Positions 13,598-15,267 of a DNA stretch of 15,267 bases are shown here, piece by piece. The position numbers and the translations under genes were made by a program. The notes under the pieces are model-generated. The model ran no database searches and had not been told where the DNA came from. It saw nothing but the letters and a program-made list of their open reading frames with translations. The DNA is taken from contig JANMQQ010000252.1 in assembly GCA_031370545.1 (NCBI GenBank), forward strand, positions 1 to 15,267. Direction: 5' to 3'. Positions within the stretch are counted from its first letter, which is position 1; each line of letters starts with the position of its first letter. This DNA is from UBA6921 sp031370545 (GTDB lineage: Bacteria > Pseudomonadota > Gammaproteobacteria > SG8-11).

Positions 13598-13876
13598 ACG
13601 TCGCTGCTATTTTCCGCACACGGTGTCGTCATCTGTCGCGCTGCGGAAGCAGGGTTTACCCCCCTGTTAAACGGAGTTTAATAGATGACGAGGACCGGCT
13701 ATGCGCACCCCTACCCCACTAATGTCATGACCCGCCGCCCGCTTCTTGGGCAATCTATTTTCACTCAGTACACAACTTTAGCTGCGGGCGCTATTCACAC
13801 GTGAATGCGTCGCACGGGACAACTATGAAAGCGCAACGACGGTATTTAGGTCGTTATTCGCAATGATGGGAGCTTT
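13598..13876 (+). other. Long leader of the exosortase operon with short palindromes
   Basis: No firm gene is seen. Notable inverted repeats are TTAAAC-GGA-GTTTAA (13669-13683), ATTCAC-AC-GTGAAT (13793-13806) and AACGAC...GTCGTT (13835-13855), the last ending 11 bases before the GGGAG ribosome-binding site. If transcription starts near 13615, the 5' UTR is about 260 bases. A 39-codon frame at 13685-13804 has a GGAG 8 bases upstream but no recognisable motif. Confidence 0.4.
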
Positions 13877-14413
13877 ATGAATTTACTGAAACCTTGGCGT
13901 GAATACCTACCGATAGGCATGTATCTACAGATTGGCCTGTTCCTGGGATTTTATGTGGTGTTGTACACCGCGTATTCCCAGCTTCCCATTAACATACTCC
14001 GTGACGTCGTCTATTACCTGGGCGTGGGGGTGCCTTGCGCGGAGCTGATCCATTTCATTGCGCCGGTGGAACAGGTGGCGGCGGTACAGAACCACATACA
14101 ATCTCCTTTGGCCGACCTGGAAATCGTGCGCGGTTGCGACGGTGCGGGCGCCTTGTTCCTGGTAATGGCGGCAATTCTGGCTTTTCCAACCACAATCAAA
14201 CGTAAATTGACCGGCTTGGTGTTGGGCGTATTGCTGATTTATTCCCTTAACCTCATCCGGATCAGCGGCCTGTATTTTATTGTCGCTTACTACAAAGACT
14301 GGTTTCAGGTGATCCATACTTATCTCGCACCCACCTTGCTTGTCATCGTCGCGTGCCTGTTTTTCGCCTGGTGGGCGTGGGGAGCATCACGGACATCCTA
14401 TGAGCCGTGCTGA
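13877..14413 (+). CDS. xrtH: Exosortase H (IPTLxxWG-CTERM specific)
   Basis: 178 residues. GGGAG, 5 bases before the ATG, supports the start. It is a multi-pass membrane protein with hydrophobic spans at about 15-38, 88-104, 110-138 and 145-168. The exosortase/archaeosortase catalytic triad is visible: Cys87 in EIVRGCDGAG, Arg128 in YSLNLIRISGLY and His147 in QVIHTYLAP. The short single-domain size, without a C-terminal EpsI part, and the following gene point to the XrtH subfamily. XrtH is predicted to process the IPTLxxWG-CTERM tail at the inner membrane, and the S8 protease at 8141-9949 carries such a tail. Its stop codon lies inside the next gene (14-base overlap), so the two are an operon. 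A phased PhoB-type array lies 280 bp upstream. Assignment to the exosortase superfamily is firm; the H subtype is likely. Confidence 0.88.
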   Translation: MNLLKPWREYLPIGMYLQIGLFLGFYVVLYTAYSQLPINILRDVVYYLGVGVPCAELIHFIAPVEQVAAVQNHIQSPLADLEIVRGCDGAGALFLVMAAILAFPTTIKRKLTGLVLGVLLIYSLNLIRISGLYFIVAYYKDWFQVIHTYLAPTLLVIVACLFFAWWAWGASRTSYEPC

Positions 14414-15173
14414 ATTACTTGGATTGTCGTTGAAGGGACTATTGGCCTGGTCGGTGCTTTCTGTGTTCGGCTGGTATTTCGGCGAGGCGTTGGGAACCGG
14501 GTTGCTGCCCTGGTTTGAAGTCATCATCCACCAAGTCCGTCCTGACTATTCGCCTTGGCTCAAATTAATTCCTGAACATCATGATTTCACCATTCATCTG
14601 AATGTCACATTAGTGAATCGTGTGCTGTTGGGTGGGCAACTGTGGCTTAAAGCCGGGCGCGAACTGACCGCCGGTACGCATTTGATGCATACGCTGGTGC
14701 CGATGGTGATCGAACTCTCCATTCTGCTCGTATGGCCTGTGAATGGCTGGCGCCAACGCTTGATGCTGTTGTCGTTAGGGCTGGTAACATCAATGCTTGT
14801 GGTTGGAGCCACTGCGCCCTTCGTGTTACTCGGAAATATAGAAATTTACCTGCAGACCTTGGCTCAGCAAGTGAATGTGCACCGGCCGGTGCCGTGGACA
14901 TTAACCTGGATGATTTTTAGCGAAATGGGTGGACGCTGGGTGTTACCGATTATTGCAGCATTGGTGTGCATTCGGCTTCAGCGCAGGTTTTTCAATAAGA
15001 CTATTGATAACGGCCCGCACTCTGCATTTGAAACTGTCCCGGCCGGCATTCAGCGCGATTTTGAGCCAGTGATAACTGCAACTACCACCGTCCCCTTCAA
15101 GCCAGATATCACTGTAAATGAACCTGCATTCATCCGCGTCGGCCCGCACTCCATTGAGGCTGACCAGAAATAA
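14400..15173 (+). CDS. Exosortase H-associated membrane protein
   Basis: 257 residues from the ATG at 14400 (MSRAELLGLSLKGLLAW). The frame is open upstream, but that part overlaps xrtH coding, and this start gives the usual short coupled overlap of 14 bases. Likely membrane spans are about 12-32, 93-113, 118-142 and 172-194. The segment between the first two, with FEVIIHQVRPDYSPWLKLIPEHHDFTIHLNVTL, looks periplasmic. The C-terminal ~60 residues after RLQRRFFNK are soluble and probably cytoplasmic. A membrane protein of this size follows xrtH in many genomes and is named for that association; its function is unknown, possibly substrate presentation or stabilisation. Repeat R5 starts right after the stop. 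Confidence 0.75.
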   Translation: MSRAELLGLSLKGLLAWSVLSVFGWYFGEALGTGLLPWFEVIIHQVRPDYSPWLKLIPEHHDFTIHLNVTLVNRVLLGGQLWLKAGRELTAGTHLMHTLVPMVIELSILLVWPVNGWRQRLMLLSLGLVTSMLVVGATAPFVLLGNIEIYLQTLAQQVNVHRPVPWTLTWMIFSEMGGRWVLPIIAALVCIRLQRRFFNKTIDNGPHSAFETVPAGIQRDFEPVITATTTVPFKPDITVNEPAFIRVGPHSIEADQK

Positions 15174-15177
15174 CTGC

Positions 15178-15240
15178 AACTGCATCCCCTGTTGCGGCGC
15201 GACGCAAGGTGCTCCTTCCCACTGCAGGGGGAAGGTGTCA
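15178..15240 (+). repeat. Intergenic repeat R5, partial
   Basis: CTGCATCCC, GCGGCGCGACGC and GTGCTCCTTCCCACTGCAGGGGG follow the same order as R1 (4140-4195). It lies directly after the exosortase-associated gene. The copy appears to end near 15240, 27 bases before the window edge. Confidence 0.7.
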
Positions 15241-15267
15241 TTCGATGTCGCTACGCCAAGTTATTTG

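Noticed and set aside
13685..13804. 39-codon frame in the exosortase leader with a GGAG 8 bases upstream
   Set aside because: No signal peptide, membrane span or recognisable motif. Too short to support without conservation data.
1..15267. CRISPR arrays, tRNA/rRNA genes, prophage or transposase genes
   Set aside because: No regularly spaced repeats, cloverleaf-type sequences or transposase motifs were seen on either strand.

Overview
The window looks like an accessory chromosomal stretch of a Gram-negative proteobacterium, probably gamma- or betaproteobacterial. The evidence is a two-partner-secretion (filamentous haemagglutinin type) adhesin, a PEP-CTERM protein, an exosortase, a Tat-exported PhoD and E. 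coli-like Pho boxes. I cannot name the genus. There are no rRNA, tRNA, CRISPR or phage genes.

Layout, left to right. (1) The 3' end of a large haemagglutinin-type exoprotein gene (2-1225). (2) A PstS-like periplasmic binding protein (1493-2956). (3) A broken copy of the adhesin 3' end (3006-3409), so the binding-protein gene sits between two direct repeats. (4) A minus-strand HigBA-type toxin-antitoxin pair with its own palindromic operator (3420-4082). (5) An 0.8 kb intergenic stretch with a repeat and two PhoB-type arrays, leading into a PEP-CTERM protein (4876-5634). (6) A PhoX-like phosphatase (5933-7687). (7) A subtilisin-like S8 protease with an IPTLxxWG-CTERM tail (8141-9949). (8) On the minus strand, a PhoD phosphatase (10117-11736) and a secreted glycerophosphodiester phosphodiesterase (12062-13354). 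(9) On the plus strand, exosortase H and its usual membrane partner (13877-15173). Intergenic gaps carry five members of a repeat family (R1-R5) built from small palindromes.

Unifying reading. Four products fit phosphate scavenging: PstS-like, PhoX-like, PhoD and GDPD. Pho-box-like sequences with half-sites phased at 11 bp lie upstream of the PstS-like gene, the PEP-CTERM gene, phoX, GDPD and the exosortase operon, with a weaker one upstream of the protease. The most interesting inference is that an exosortase H/IPTL-CTERM surface-sorting pathway, a PEP-CTERM protein and possibly an adhesin are wired into the phosphate-starvation (PhoB) regulon together with the phosphatases. The genes and box geometry are seen in the sequence. 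PhoB control is inferred and has not been tested.
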